A stretch of 64,000 nt of DNA from Flavobacterium sp. BFFFF1. Its GTDB lineage: Bacteria > Bacteroidota > Bacteroidia > Flavobacteriales > Flavobacteriaceae. Position 1 is the stretch's first letter. The number at the start of each line of letters is the position of its first letter. The notes under the pieces were generated by a model. The model had not been told where the DNA came from, did not search any database, and saw only the letters and a list, made by a program, of their open reading frames with translations. Positions 8,209 to 17,001 of this stretch are shown here, one piece after another. Made by a program: the position numbers and the translations under genes. Location: assembly GCF_002256285.1 (NCBI RefSeq), contig NZ_NKJE01000003.1:62001-126000 (forward strand), given 5' to 3'.

Positions 8209-8694
8209 ATGCCTTTTACAAATTTTGACAGCAGGCACTTCGCTGCCGCAGACAAGACCGCAGTCAATACTGCGCTTGCAACACTTGAAACCGCTTTGGC
8301 TAACAAAGTGGCTAACCTTGACGCTGCCGAGCGCCAGCAGTACGGCAGCGTAAACGAACAGAACAAACTCATCATCAACAAGGTAAAAGATTACCGCGAC
8401 AGCCAGCCTACGTTAAGTAGCCCGGATGTGGATTGGGTAGAGTTTGCAAACGATCATGACACGCGGAACTACCTGCAAACGACCATCCAGAGGCTCCAGA
8501 GCCTGATTGATGGCTTAAGCGGCGCGAAGATCCTTCATGATTACGACAATTACCAGGCTTCGTTAACCGACTATGATTATGCGAAGTACAAATCGGCGAC
8601 GCAGGCTACCGGGTACAATACCAAAGTAAATGAACTATCACAATTCTTTACCGGTGGTGATCCCCGTACCTCTAAGAAAGAAAAAGAAGCCTAA
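8209..8694 (+). CDS. hypothetical soluble protein, 161 aa
   Basis: I do not recognise this family. The protein has no signal peptide, no membrane segment and no cysteine. It is predicted largely alpha-helical, with Ala/Asn/Asp-rich helices (LATLETALANKVANLDAAER, TTIQRLQSLIDGLSG) and a basic/acidic tail (TSKKEKEA). It has its own strong terminator and stands alone between the AT-rich S41 region and the palindrome array. Coding is supported by length, normal codon choice and the well-placed terminator. Confidence 0.75.
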   Translation: MPFTNFDSRHFAAADKTAVNTALATLETALANKVANLDAAERQQYGSVNEQNKLIINKVKDYRDSQPTLSSPDVDWVEFANDHDTRNYLQTTIQRLQSLIDGLSGAKILHDYDNYQASLTDYDYAKYKSATQATGYNTKVNELSQFFTGGDPRTSKKEKEA

Positions 8695-8712
8695 GAGGCT
8701 TTGAGCCACACG

Positions 8713-8738
8713 AGACCCGGATTATTCCGGGTTTTTTT
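8713..8738 (+). terminator. terminator after the 161-aa gene
   Basis: CCCGG-ATTATT-CCGGG stem followed by seven T, 20 nt after the stop codon. Confidence 0.85.
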
Positions 8739-8744
8739 ATGCCC

Positions 8745-9004
8745 GGACGTGGTTGACCACGTCCTGAACTCCGTCAATCGGGTTATACAACGTGGTACAC
8801 CAGGTTCCGGACGTGGTAAACCACGTCATATCATGTGGTAAACGGGTTAAATGACGTGGTGTACCCCGTTACACGACGGGGTAAATGGGGCAAAAGATTT
8901 GGTCGACCACGTATGACAACGGGGTTAACGGAGTAAACGACGTGGTAGACCACGTTGTCGGACGGGGTTTCAGGGCGTCGGGATCTCATCAACCGGGTCG
9001 TGGG
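8745..9004. repeat. tandem array of 43-bp units made of two ACGTGGTnnACCACGT palindromes
   Basis: Six units start at 8747, 8790, 8833, 8876, 8919 and 8962, exactly 43 bp apart with no insertion or deletion. Each holds two half-units of 21 and 22 bp, each a variant of ACGTGGTnnACCACGT. Perfect or near-perfect palindromes are at 8747-8762, 8811-8826 and 8940-8955; the others match in one arm (ACGGGGT variants). Since 43 is not a multiple of three and all frames are interrupted in the left part, it does not encode protein repeats. Degenerate similarity may continue to about 9080. No gene is supported in 8739-9301. Confidence 0.85.
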
Positions 9005-9197
9005 CGGGGCATATGGGCTTGCGAATGGTACATGTGGGGTGATGGACGTTGCCGTTGGCGTAATTGGGTTCGTCACCGGGAATGGGCTCCCGATAGCCGA
9101 TGTCCCGCACCCTACCGATGGAATGAAGCCAATGCCATTTGGGTGGACACGATCAAACCGCCCCATCCCGAAACACATCATTTTTTGATCACGCCAT

Positions 9198-9225
9198 TTG
9201 ATATTATAAAAAAGAAGTATCTTTA
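9198..9225 (+). promoter_or_regulatory. candidate promoter for the multi-PAS kinase
   Basis: TTG (9198-9200), 17 nt, then TATCTTTA (9218-9225), one mismatch from the Bacteroidota TAnnTTTG element, about 77 nt before the kinase start codon. Confidence 0.4.
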
Positions 9226-9301
9226 AAACGGTTTACATTGCGGTTGAACCGACCGGCTTTTGTAACGCAAAAAATAGCATAAACACAAACCTCAACAACC
9301 G

Positions 9302-12300
9302 ATGGGCTACACGAATGCCGACCACTATTTCCTTAATGGAGGCGGGCAAATGGGCGAATTGATCCGGGCGAAGGACTGGAGCCGGACGGCTTTGGGCGAC
9401 CCGGCACACTGGCCACAGAGCCTGCAGACGACCGTGGCGGTGATGCTCGAGAATCCGTTTGGCATGTCTGTCATCTGGGGCACGGAATACACCCAGCTTT
9501 ACAACGATGGATACCGCCCCATCCTCGGCGCGACCAAACACCCTAAAGCGCTTGGGAACAGCGTCCGCAATACCTTTCCTGAAATATGGGACACCATCGG
9601 CCCAATGTTTGACGCCGTGATGCACGGAGAATCCATACGGCATACCGATTTCCTGCTCTTATTAAACCGAAATGGCTATGAGGAGGAGTGTTATTTTGAC
9701 TTTTCGTACAGCCCCATCCGAACGGAAACGGGAGCCATCGGCGGCGTGCTGATCACCGTTGTAGAAACGACCGAAAAAATCAGGGTACAGGCAGAGCTGA
9801 TAGAAAGCACCAAAGAGTTGAAGTTTGCGATGGACGCGGCTGAACTCGGGACCTGGGATTATGACCCTTTCACCAATAAATTTTCGGCCAACGATCGTTT
9901 GAAAGACTGGTTTGGATTGTGCGCCGATGAAAAAATTGCGCTCCACCACGCTACAGATGCCATTGCCGACAAAGACCGCGAACGGATCATCATGGCCATC
10001 TACAAGGCTTTGGATTATTCGTCAGGCGGTATTTTTGACGAAGAGTACACGATCATTAACCCGTTAACGCAAAGAGAAATCGTCGTTGAAGGCAAAGGAA
10101 GGGCATGGTTTAACGAGGAAAAAATCGCTTACCGGTTTAACGGCGTGTTGCAGGAAGTGACTGAAAAAGTGTGTTCCAGAAAAACACTCGAGGAAAGCGA
10201 AGCACAGTTGCGCATTGCCATCGAGGGTGGCGAATTCGGCACGTTCGATTTCTTCCCGAACACCAAACAACTGATCTGGTCTGATAAGACCCGGGAATTG
10301 TTCGGATTGCCAAAAGATGCGCCTGTCAATTATGAGACTTATCTGTCAGCTATACATCCCGACGACCGGGGAAGATCGATGTCCATTGCACAACAGCAGG
10401 AACAGTTGAAGCGAGGCGGTCTATATGAACTGGAATACCGCGTCATTGGCATCAGCAATGGACAACTGCGGTGGCTGCGCTCTAAGGGTAAAGCAACTTA
10501 CAATCAGAATGGGGAAGCGATTCGGTACACCGGCGTCGTACAGGACATCACAAAGCAAAAGGAATCCGCGGAAATTATTCGGGAAAGTAACGAGCGCTTT
10601 CGCAATATGGTCGAACAGGCACCCGTGGCGATGAGTGTATTAAGGGGTCCGCAGTTCGTCGTAGAAGTTGCCAACGAAAAGCAGCTTCAGCTTTGGGGCA
10701 GGACATACGGGCAGGTCATGAACAAACCCATCTTTGAGGCCATCCCTGAAAGTACGGGACAGGATTTTGAGCAACGGATTGCGCATGTGTTCGAAACCGG
10801 CAAACCGTTTGTAGCAGATGAATTCCCGATAACTTTGATTCGGAACGGCAGGGAAGAAACGATTTATGCCAATTTTGTTTACGAACCCCTGTTTGACAGC
10901 CACCACAACGTAAACGGTGTCTTATCGGTTGCGATTGACATCACGGAACAGCTGCTGGCCCGCAGGAAGATTGAAGAACGCGAAGCCCAATTCAGCGCCC
11001 TGTCTGACAACATCTCGCAGTTTGCCTGGATGGCCGATGACAAAGGGTCGATATACTGGTACAACAAACGCTGGTTCGATTATACGGGAACCACGCTTGA
11101 AGAAATGGAGGGATGGGGCTGGACAAAGGTACACCACCCGGATCATCTGGAACGGGTTGTGGCTAAAATACAGCATTCCTGGGATACGGGTGAAGTGTGG
11201 GAAGATACCTTTCCGATCCGAAGTAAAGACGGCGAATACCGCTGGTTCCTGAGCAGGGCATTGCCGATTCGGGATGCAGCGGGACAAATCATCCGATGGT
11301 TTGGCACGAATACCGACATCAACGAACAGAAACAGGCAGAGGAACAATTCAAAGTACTTGCAGACCAGGCCCCCATGTGGGTTTGGCTGACGGACAAGGA
11401 AGTCAATGTTTTATATGCCAATCCGGAATTGCTCCATTTTATTGGCATTGAAGATTATACCGCTTTCACGGGCCGTACCTGGGAAGAAAAAGTACATTCG
11501 GAAGATATAGCCGTTGTGCTGCAGTCTTTTGCGCAGGCCGTATCGGAGCAACAAACGTTCACGTGTGAATTTCGCGTGCTGAATGCCGCCACGCAACAAT
11601 ACCAGTGGTTTTATATTAAGGCCGTACCACAGGTGGAGTCGGGTGAATTTTCCGGCTTTATCGGAACCGGCATCAACATCAACGAGCAGAAAATAATATT
11701 GTCTCAGCTGGAATACCGGAAAGCACTGCTGGAAGCGCATAACGAATCGAGTCTGGACGGCATCCTGTTGGTGGATACAAAAGGGAATATGCTTTCGTAT
11801 AACCACCGTTTTATTGAAATATGGAACATGCCCCAGACCATTGTGGACGCTAAAGACGATCATGCAGCATTGGAATTTGCACTGACACAATTGGTCCATC
11901 CGGAGACCTTTATGGTGCGTGTAAACTGGATGTATGAGAATCGCGATGCCGTGAGCGTAGACGAACTCGAGTTAAAGAACGGGAAGGTTATTGAGCGGTA
12001 TGGATACCATGTAGCGGGCGCTGACGGGAACTACTATGGATGCAGTTGGATATTCCGGGATGTCACGGAGCAAAAGCAATTTCAGAAGATCATCAAGGAA
12101 AGTGAGGAAAAGTTCCGCCTGCTGGCAGACTCGATGCCGCAACACATCTGGACTTCGGATCCGGAAGGGAATTTGAATTACTACAACCGTTCGGTCTTTG
12201 ATTATTCCGGACTGACGTGGGATGAGATCCATGAAAAAGGCTGGATGGACATCGTTCACCCTGATGATCGGGAAGCGAATATTAAACAGTGGCTCCATGC

Positions 12301-13288
12301 CATTTCCACAGGCACTGATTTTTTATTCGAGCACCGCTTCAGGAAACACGATGGCACCTACCGCTGGCAGCTGAGCCGGGCGATACCACAACGGGATCAG
12401 GATGGGAAGATTCAAATGTGGGTGGGAACAAGTACGGATATTGAGGAACAGAAAACCTTTACCCGGAAACTGGAATTAGAGGTTAAGGAACGTACAAAAC
12501 AATTGGAGTTGAACAATGTACAGTTGCAGAAAATGAACAAGGAACTGCAGTCTTTTGCCTACATCAGCAGCCATGACCTACAGGAGCCGTTGCGGAAGAT
12601 CCAGACTTTTGCCAGCCGGATATCCGAAAAAGAGCAGGATAATTTGTCTACCGATGGCAAGGACATGTTTCTGCGGATGCAGAATGCTGCAAACAGGATG
12701 CAGACGTTGATTCAGGATTTACTGGCGTACTCACGCATCAATCCGGCTGAATACGAATTTGAAACGACAGACCTGAATAAAATCGTCGACGAGATCAGGG
12801 AGGATTTTCACGAAGAATTGAACGAAAAGCGTGCCACGATTTCGACAAACCATTTGTGCGTCACCGATATTATTCCGTTTCAGTTTCGACAGTTGCTCGT
12901 GAATTTAATATCGAACGCGTTAAAGTTTGCGAGTCCACAGCGCCTGCCCCACATCGAAATTAAATGTGAGGTTGTAGACGGAAGGGAATTGAAAACCCTG
13001 AATCTGTTAAAAAAGAACTATTGCCATATTTCCGTTTCTGATAACGGCATTGGTTTTGAACAAGAATACAGCGAAAAGATATTTGAAGTTTTCCAGCGGC
13101 TTCACGCCCGAAATGAGTATGAAGGTACTGGTATCGGCCTTGCTATCGTAAAAAAGATTGTAGACAACCACCATGGCGTCATCACTGCAAACGGAACAAT
13201 CAACAAAGGGGCTACTTTTGATATCTACATTCCCTGCAGGGACCATGTAAAAGCGATACCGGATGCCAAAATGCAAACCACAAGCTAA
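9302..13288 (+). CDS. multi-PAS sensor histidine kinase, 1328 aa
   Basis: A large signalling kinase. About eight PAS/PAC-type modules follow one another from residue ~20 to ~1060, several ending in the typical GTNTDINEQK, GVVQDITKQ or GTSTDIEEQK connector. A coiled coil precedes the HisKA domain with phospho-acceptor His1091 (SSHDLQEPLRK), then the ATPase domain with D1247 (DNGIGF) and GTGIGLAIVKK. No transmembrane segment or receiver domain, so it is probably cytoplasmic and needs a separate partner; the receiver protein at 14027 is the nearest candidate. The ligands of the PAS domains are unknown. The gene is preceded by the 43-bp repeat array. Confidence 0.93.
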   Translation: MGYTNADHYFLNGGGQMGELIRAKDWSRTALGDPAHWPQSLQTTVAVMLENPFGMSVIWGTEYTQLYNDGYRPILGATKHPKALGNSVRNTFPEIWDTIGPMFDAVMHGESIRHTDFLLLLNRNGYEEECYFDFSYSPIRTETGAIGGVLITVVETTEKIRVQAELIESTKELKFAMDAAELGTWDYDPFTNKFSANDRLKDWFGLCADEKIALHHATDAIADKDRERIIMAIYKALDYSSGGIFDEEYTIINPLTQREIVVEGKGRAWFNEEKIAYRFNGVLQEVTEKVCSRKTLEESEAQLRIAIEGGEFGTFDFFPNTKQLIWSDKTRELFGLPKDAPVNYETYLSAIHPDDRGRSMSIAQQQEQLKRGGLYELEYRVIGISNGQLRWLRSKGKATYNQNGEAIRYTGVVQDITKQKESAEIIRESNERFRNMVEQAPVAMSVLRGPQFVVEVANEKQLQLWGRTYGQVMNKPIFEAIPESTGQDFEQRIAHVFETGKPFVADEFPITLIRNGREETIYANFVYEPLFDSHHNVNGVLSVAIDITEQLLARRKIEEREAQFSALSDNISQFAWMADDKGSIYWYNKRWFDYTGTTLEEMEGWGWTKVHHPDHLERVVAKIQHSWDTGEVWEDTFPIRSKDGEYRWFLSRALPIRDAAGQIIRWFGTNTDINEQKQAEEQFKVLADQAPMWVWLTDKEVNVLYANPELLHFIGIEDYTAFTGRTWEEKVHSEDIAVVLQSFAQAVSEQQTFTCEFRVLNAATQQYQWFYIKAVPQVESGEFSGFIGTGININEQKIILSQLEYRKALLEAHNESSLDGILLVDTKGNMLSYNHRFIEIWNMPQTIVDAKDDHAALEFALTQLVHPETFMVRVNWMYENRDAVSVDELELKNGKVIERYGYHVAGADGNYYGCSWIFRDVTEQKQFQKIIKESEEKFRLLADSMPQHIWTSDPEGNLNYYNRSVFDYSGLTWDEIHEKGWMDIVHPDDREANIKQWLHAISTGTDFLFEHRFRKHDGTYRWQLSRAIPQRDQDGKIQMWVGTSTDIEEQKTFTRKLELEVKERTKQLELNNVQLQKMNKELQSFAYISSHDLQEPLRKIQTFASRISEKEQDNLSTDGKDMFLRMQNAANRMQTLIQDLLAYSRINPAEYEFETTDLNKIVDEIREDFHEELNEKRATISTNHLCVTDIIPFQFRQLLVNLISNALKFASPQRLPHIEIKCEVVDGRELKTLNLLKKNYCHISVSDNGIGFEQEYSEKIFEVFQRLHARNEYEGTGIGLAIVKKIVDNHHGVITANGTINKGATFDIYIPCRDHVKAIPDAKMQTTS

Positions 13289-13380
13289 TCAAATCAGGTT
13301 CCGAATGGCGCATTGGCTTAGGCATATGATCCTTCCTAAATTAAACTATCATTACGATTTAAAACTATTTACACAATCCA

Positions 13381-13938
13381 ATGTCTAAAATATTCTTCAC
13401 CTCGGACCAGCATTTTGGTCACGCCAATATCATCAAACTAACCAACCGCCCATTCGCAAATGCCGAAGAGATGGACCGCGAATTGATCAGACGCTGGAAC
13501 GAACGCGTTGCACCGGAAGACGAAGTGTACCACCTTGGCGACTTCGCGCTGAGCACAACGGAAGCGCTCACCGACGTGTTAAATCAGTTGAACGGCACCA
13601 TTTACCTCATCAAAGGCAACCACGACAAGACGGCGCTGGCCCTGCCCAAACGCTTCAAATGGATCAAGGATTATCACGAAGTCACGATAAAAGATCCCGA
13701 TGCCTTCAATGGCTCGCGGCTGATCATCCTGTTCCACTATGCGATGCGCATTTGGCGGAATGACTTCCGGGAATCGTGGCACCTTTACGGGCATACGCAT
13801 GGCACGCTGCCAGACAAGGAACACAAACTGGCCATAGATGTGGGTGTGGATTGCCATGACTTCTACCCTATTTCGTATGACGAAGTAAAAGCGATCATGA
13901 AACGTAAGCAATGGAAAGCGCCGTTTGGGCCGCGTTAG
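13381..13938 (+). CDS. calcineurin-like metallophosphoesterase
   Basis: A 185-aa protein with all the metal-binding blocks of the family in order: SDQHFGH (DxH), HLGDF (GD), IKGNHDK (GNHD), LFHYAM and YGHTHG (GHxH). This compact type is annotated in many bacteria as phosphoesterase or phosphohydrolase; the substrate is not known. It starts at ATG 13381 and stands 92 nt after the kinase, same strand, possibly a separate transcript. Confidence 0.9.
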   Translation: MSKIFFTSDQHFGHANIIKLTNRPFANAEEMDRELIRRWNERVAPEDEVYHLGDFALSTTEALTDVLNQLNGTIYLIKGNHDKTALALPKRFKWIKDYHEVTIKDPDAFNGSRLIILFHYAMRIWRNDFRESWHLYGHTHGTLPDKEHKLAIDVGVDCHDFYPISYDEVKAIMKRKQWKAPFGPR

Positions 13939-14005
13939 TGCACTCGTGGATGCATCCCCTTTTGAATTAACCGTTCCGCTTTGAACGTGGGGCGGTATTA
14001 AAGGT

Positions 14006-14013
14006 TACCTTTG
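14006..14013 (+). promoter_or_regulatory. -7 element TACCTTTG upstream of the receiver gene
   Basis: TACCTTTG matches TAnnTTTG exactly; a TTG lies 22 nt upstream (13981-13983). It would give a very short leader before ATG 14027. Confidence 0.5.
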
Positions 14014-14026
14014 GAAAAATCCAAAA

Positions 14027-14452
14027 ATGAACAAACGAGGCCCCATTATTTTTATTGAAGACGACACAGACGACCAGGAGGTAATTGCCGAAGTGTATGC
14101 CGAACTGGACTGTACCAATGAGATCATATTTTTCTCAGAAGCAGAAAAAGCGCTGGAATTCTTAACCGAAACCAAAATCAAGCCTTTCATCATTTTTTCG
14201 GACATCAACATGCCCCGGTTGAGCGGATTGGAATTAAGGGATAAGGTCCGTGAAAACAAAGCGCTCGAAATCAAATCCATTCCGTACCTGTTCTTCACTA
14301 CTTCCGCCGAACAGCAATACGTAATCGATGCCTACTCCAAATCGATTCAGGGATTTTTCGTCAAGCCTTCCAATTACACCGAGCTAAAGAAAGTCCTGAC
14401 CGTGATTATTAACTATTGGCAGCACTGCGTTTCTCCGGAATATACCGGATAA
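14027..14452 (+). CDS. single-domain response regulator (CheY-like receiver)
   Basis: A 141-aa receiver domain without output domain. The acidic pocket is EDD at residues 11-13, the phospho-acceptor is D59 (FSDINMPRLSG), the switch Thr/Ser is in FFTTSAEQ, and the conserved Lys is in FFVKPSN. Proteins like this in Bacteroidota relay phosphate from PAS-type kinases; the 1328-aa kinase 740 nt upstream lacks a receiver and is the obvious candidate partner, though this is inferred from position only. Confidence 0.92.
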   Translation: MNKRGPIIFIEDDTDDQEVIAEVYAELDCTNEIIFFSEAEKALEFLTETKIKPFIIFSDINMPRLSGLELRDKVRENKALEIKSIPYLFFTTSAEQQYVIDAYSKSIQGFFVKPSNYTELKKVLTVIINYWQHCVSPEYTG

Positions 14453-14490
14453 AAGTCAAGGTACCTGAATCCCATAAGATTTATACAGAA

Positions 14491-14532
14491 TACTGTAAAA
14501 TTATGGGCAAACCATCCGATAATTTTACAGTA
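14491..14532. repeat. perfect 14-bp inverted repeat with 14-nt loop
   Basis: TACTGTAAAATTAT (14491-14504) is repeated exactly in inverted orientation at 14519-14532. There is no T-run characteristic of a terminator beyond the A/T arms, and it lies directly upstream of the 68-aa gene, so an operator is as likely as an RNA hairpin. Confidence 0.8.
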
Positions 14533-14553
14533 AAGCAACACTAAAACTATCCG

Positions 14554-14760
14554 ATGGAAACTACCGATAAAAACAACCAGGCAGCGGAGGAACATCCCGT
14601 TGCAGAAAATCTATCCCGGCACGACGATCCGACACCGGTTACCACACCTGCTGCGGACGGCACCAGGCAACAACACATAACAGGAAACGATGAAAATCAA
14701 AATGGGCGCCTTGAGCGTAATGACGACATTGATAATGCAAAGGAGTCAGGGACCCGTTAA
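14554..14760 (+). CDS. small hydrophilic protein, 68 aa, unknown
   Basis: A 68-residue polar protein without hydrophobic core (METTDKNNQAAEEHPVAENL, then Asp/Asn-rich to the end), likely disordered. Support for coding is moderate: it begins 21 nt after a perfect inverted repeat and is followed by a good terminator. No family recognised. It could be a stress-related small protein, but that is only suggested by composition. Confidence 0.5.
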   Translation: METTDKNNQAAEEHPVAENLSRHDDPTPVTTPAADGTRQQHITGNDENQNGRLERNDDIDNAKESGTR

Positions 14761-14780
14761 CTTTTCACTTGTTTTGGTTT

Positions 14781-14808
14781 GGGCGGCACGAAAGTGCCGC
14801 TTTTTTTT
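14781..14808 (+). terminator. terminator after the 68-aa gene
   Basis: GCGGCAC-GAAA-GTGCCGC hairpin with GNRA tetraloop followed by eight T. Confidence 0.9.
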
Positions 14809-14922
14809 GTGTCATTTTTTAACGGCTTTCATCATGTTAAAGAAGGCAGGTGTGTCATTTAATGTTTTAGTTTTGTAGGTGTTCCTGAACCATCAACCGC
14901 GGTTCGGGCACGAATTGGGACA

Positions 14923-16287
14923 ATGAAAAATCACGAATACGCCATAGTCGATATTGAAACCACCGGTGGCAACGCCCGGGGCAGCCGCATTACGGAAATT
15001 GCGATCATCATACACGATGGCGTTACAGTGATTGACCGTTGGGAAACGCTGGTAAACCCACAGCAGGAGATTCCGTTGCCGATATTTGCATTGACCGGTA
15101 TTACTAACGAGATGGTCGCTGACGCACCCGTGTTTGATGACATCGCCGAAAAGGTACACGGATTGCTCAGTGACCGGATATTCGTGGCACACAATGTCAA
15201 TTTCGACTATTCCTTCTTATGCCACCAGCTTTCAGAAAGCGGATTCAAATGGAGTGCGAGGAAGTTGTGCACCGTACGCGCCGCAAGGAAGATCAAGCCG
15301 GGACTGCCATCTTACAGCCTGGGGAACTTATGCCGTTCGCTGGACATTTCGCTCGAAAACCGACACCGTGCCGGCGGCGATGCCGATGCGACTGCCATTT
15401 TATTTTCACAGTTGATTGCATCGGATAGCCAACAGGTCATTGCCCAAATGATTAAGAAAACGGCACAGGACCAGCGATTGCCCCCTAACCTGCCGCCTCA
15501 GGACTTTGAACAATTGCCTGCGAAACCGGGCGTTTATTATTTCTATAACGAGGCGCGAAAGGTCATTTATGTCGGGAAAGCAATCAATATAAAGAAGCGG
15601 GTGGCCTCCCACTTCACCGGGAACAGCACCACACCGCAGCGGCAGCATTTTTTGCGGGATATCTACGGCATTTCGTTTGAAGTTTGTGCGACGGAACTGA
15701 TGGCCTTGTTGCTTGAATGTACCGAAATCAAAAAGTTGTGGCCCACGTACAACCGCGCGTTAAAACGCTTTGAGGCCAAATTTGGGCTTTATGAATATGA
15801 AGCCCGCAGCGGATACCGTTACCTGGCGATTGGGAAGGTCGGTAAATTCCAGCGCTGTATCGAATCCTTTAATACGATTCATGAAGGCATCAATCTGTTG
15901 CGCAGCCTGTCAGAACAATTTGATATCGACCATAGGTTTTGCAAGTACTGCCTTCCGCAGGTGTTTGAGCCATTTCACCACATCGATTCGGAAGTATTGC
16001 CCAATGTCGATCAGCACAATGCTCAAATTGACAAAGCGATTGCATTTCTGGCGGACAGCAGGTCCAGTTTTGCCATTTTGGATAAAGGCAGGTCGGAAGA
16101 AGAGCGCAGCTGTATCTGGGTAGAAAATGGCCGTTTTTATGGGATGGGTTACATTCCGACGGATGTTGCCATCACCGAAGCCGGGCTATTAAAAGAATAC
16201 GTAATCCCATATCGGAGCAACCAGTACATCATGCAACTGATCGGCAATTTTGCAAAGAAATTCCCAAACAAGATTATCACAGTTTAA
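14923..16287 (+). CDS. DEDDh exonuclease / GIY-YIG endonuclease fusion protein
   Basis: A 454-aa two-nuclease protein. Residues 1-170 are a DnaQ-like 3'-5' exonuclease: YAIVDIETTGG (ExoI, D-E), AHNVNFDYSFL (ExoII) and HRAGGDADAT (ExoIII, H and D). Residues about 195-275 are a UvrC/Cho-type GIY-YIG domain: KPGVYYFYN, IYVGKAINIKKRVASH, and a Glu-containing ELMALLLECTEIKKLWPTYN block. The C-terminal ~170 residues resemble the linker region of Cho-like proteins. This architecture is known in bacteria and suggests DNA repair or polymerase-proofreading-linked damage processing; the exact role is not established. Confidence 0.9.
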   Translation: MKNHEYAIVDIETTGGNARGSRITEIAIIIHDGVTVIDRWETLVNPQQEIPLPIFALTGITNEMVADAPVFDDIAEKVHGLLSDRIFVAHNVNFDYSFLCHQLSESGFKWSARKLCTVRAARKIKPGLPSYSLGNLCRSLDISLENRHRAGGDADATAILFSQLIASDSQQVIAQMIKKTAQDQRLPPNLPPQDFEQLPAKPGVYYFYNEARKVIYVGKAINIKKRVASHFTGNSTTPQRQHFLRDIYGISFEVCATELMALLLECTEIKKLWPTYNRALKRFEAKFGLYEYEARSGYRYLAIGKVGKFQRCIESFNTIHEGINLLRSLSEQFDIDHRFCKYCLPQVFEPFHHIDSEVLPNVDQHNAQIDKAIAFLADSRSSFAILDKGRSEEERSCIWVENGRFYGMGYIPTDVAITEAGLLKEYVIPYRSNQYIMQLIGNFAKKFPNKIITV

Positions 16288-16350
16288 ACTTCATCCCTAA
16301 ACTGTATTCACCTTACTTTCGCTTATTTTTTTAGAACAAAAGACACCCCT

Positions 16351-16911
16351 ATGGATTACGAAAAATTCATTTTCTGCCTTGAAGCCGTTGCCGATGTTGA
16401 AGCCGATACCGCAACGCCAGTGCTACGGAACCTCGAACAACTGGCCTCTCGCGAAGGCATTGAAAGCATTTATAAAACCTGTGACACGATTGAAGGGCTT
16501 GAAGACAGCCTGAATGCGCTGCTGTACGACGACCATCATTTTAAGAATTATGAAATCATCTACCTCGTCATGCAGGGAGCCGAAAATAACATCTGCCTGA
16601 ATAATTATTATTACAGCCTCGAGGAAATCGCGGAAATTTTTGAAGGCAGGCTGAAGGGCAAGATTATGCATTTCGCAAACGCCAAAGTGCTCGACCTGAC
16701 GCCTGAGGAAGCACAATACTTCCTTGATGTTACAGGAGCACGCGCGATTTCAGGTTACGGAAGGCCGTCATTGGTGGTGAGCAGCAGCGGTTTAGACAAC
16801 CTGTTTTTCAGTCTTTGCCAGGACGATGACGATGTGGTTGACATTGTGGAAACGCTACACGAAAAGCAGTATGCGCTGTGCCAGTTGTTGGACTTCAGGC
16901 TTTATTATTGA
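16351..16911 (+). CDS. conserved protein of unknown function (DUF6642-like)
   Basis: A 186-aa protein. From memory it resembles small proteins grouped as DUF6642, which show a caspase-like beta-strand/active-site pattern (…YLAFHG… and …FASC…). Here the matching positions read YLVMQGAEN and MHFANAKVL, so the expected His and Cys are absent; if the relation is right, it is catalytically dead. Residues 150-180 are acidic (CQDDDDVVDIVE). Position downstream of the nuclease fusion, 63 nt apart, allows co-transcription. Function unknown. Confidence 0.7.
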   Translation: MDYEKFIFCLEAVADVEADTATPVLRNLEQLASREGIESIYKTCDTIEGLEDSLNALLYDDHHFKNYEIIYLVMQGAENNICLNNYYYSLEEIAEIFEGRLKGKIMHFANAKVLDLTPEEAQYFLDVTGARAISGYGRPSLVVSSSGLDNLFFSLCQDDDDVVDIVETLHEKQYALCQLLDFRLYY

Positions 16912-17001
16912 GTGCTTTTCGTTGTTATCCACAATCATAATGTTAACACAAAAACGAAGGTCCCGCCGGAATAAGGCCTACCTTTAAGAAAAGTAAACAA
17001 T

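Noticed and set aside
8745-9004. CRISPR array
   Set aside because: There is no identical repeat with unrelated spacers; the whole 43-bp unit is repetitive and degenerate, and no cas genes are nearby.
8831-9226. ORFs 8831-9181 (-), 8885-9226 (+) and 8955-9188 (+)
   Set aside because: They run through or border the palindrome array, have biased repeat-derived composition and no recognisable domain. The strict 43-bp spacing, not a multiple of three, is against coding.
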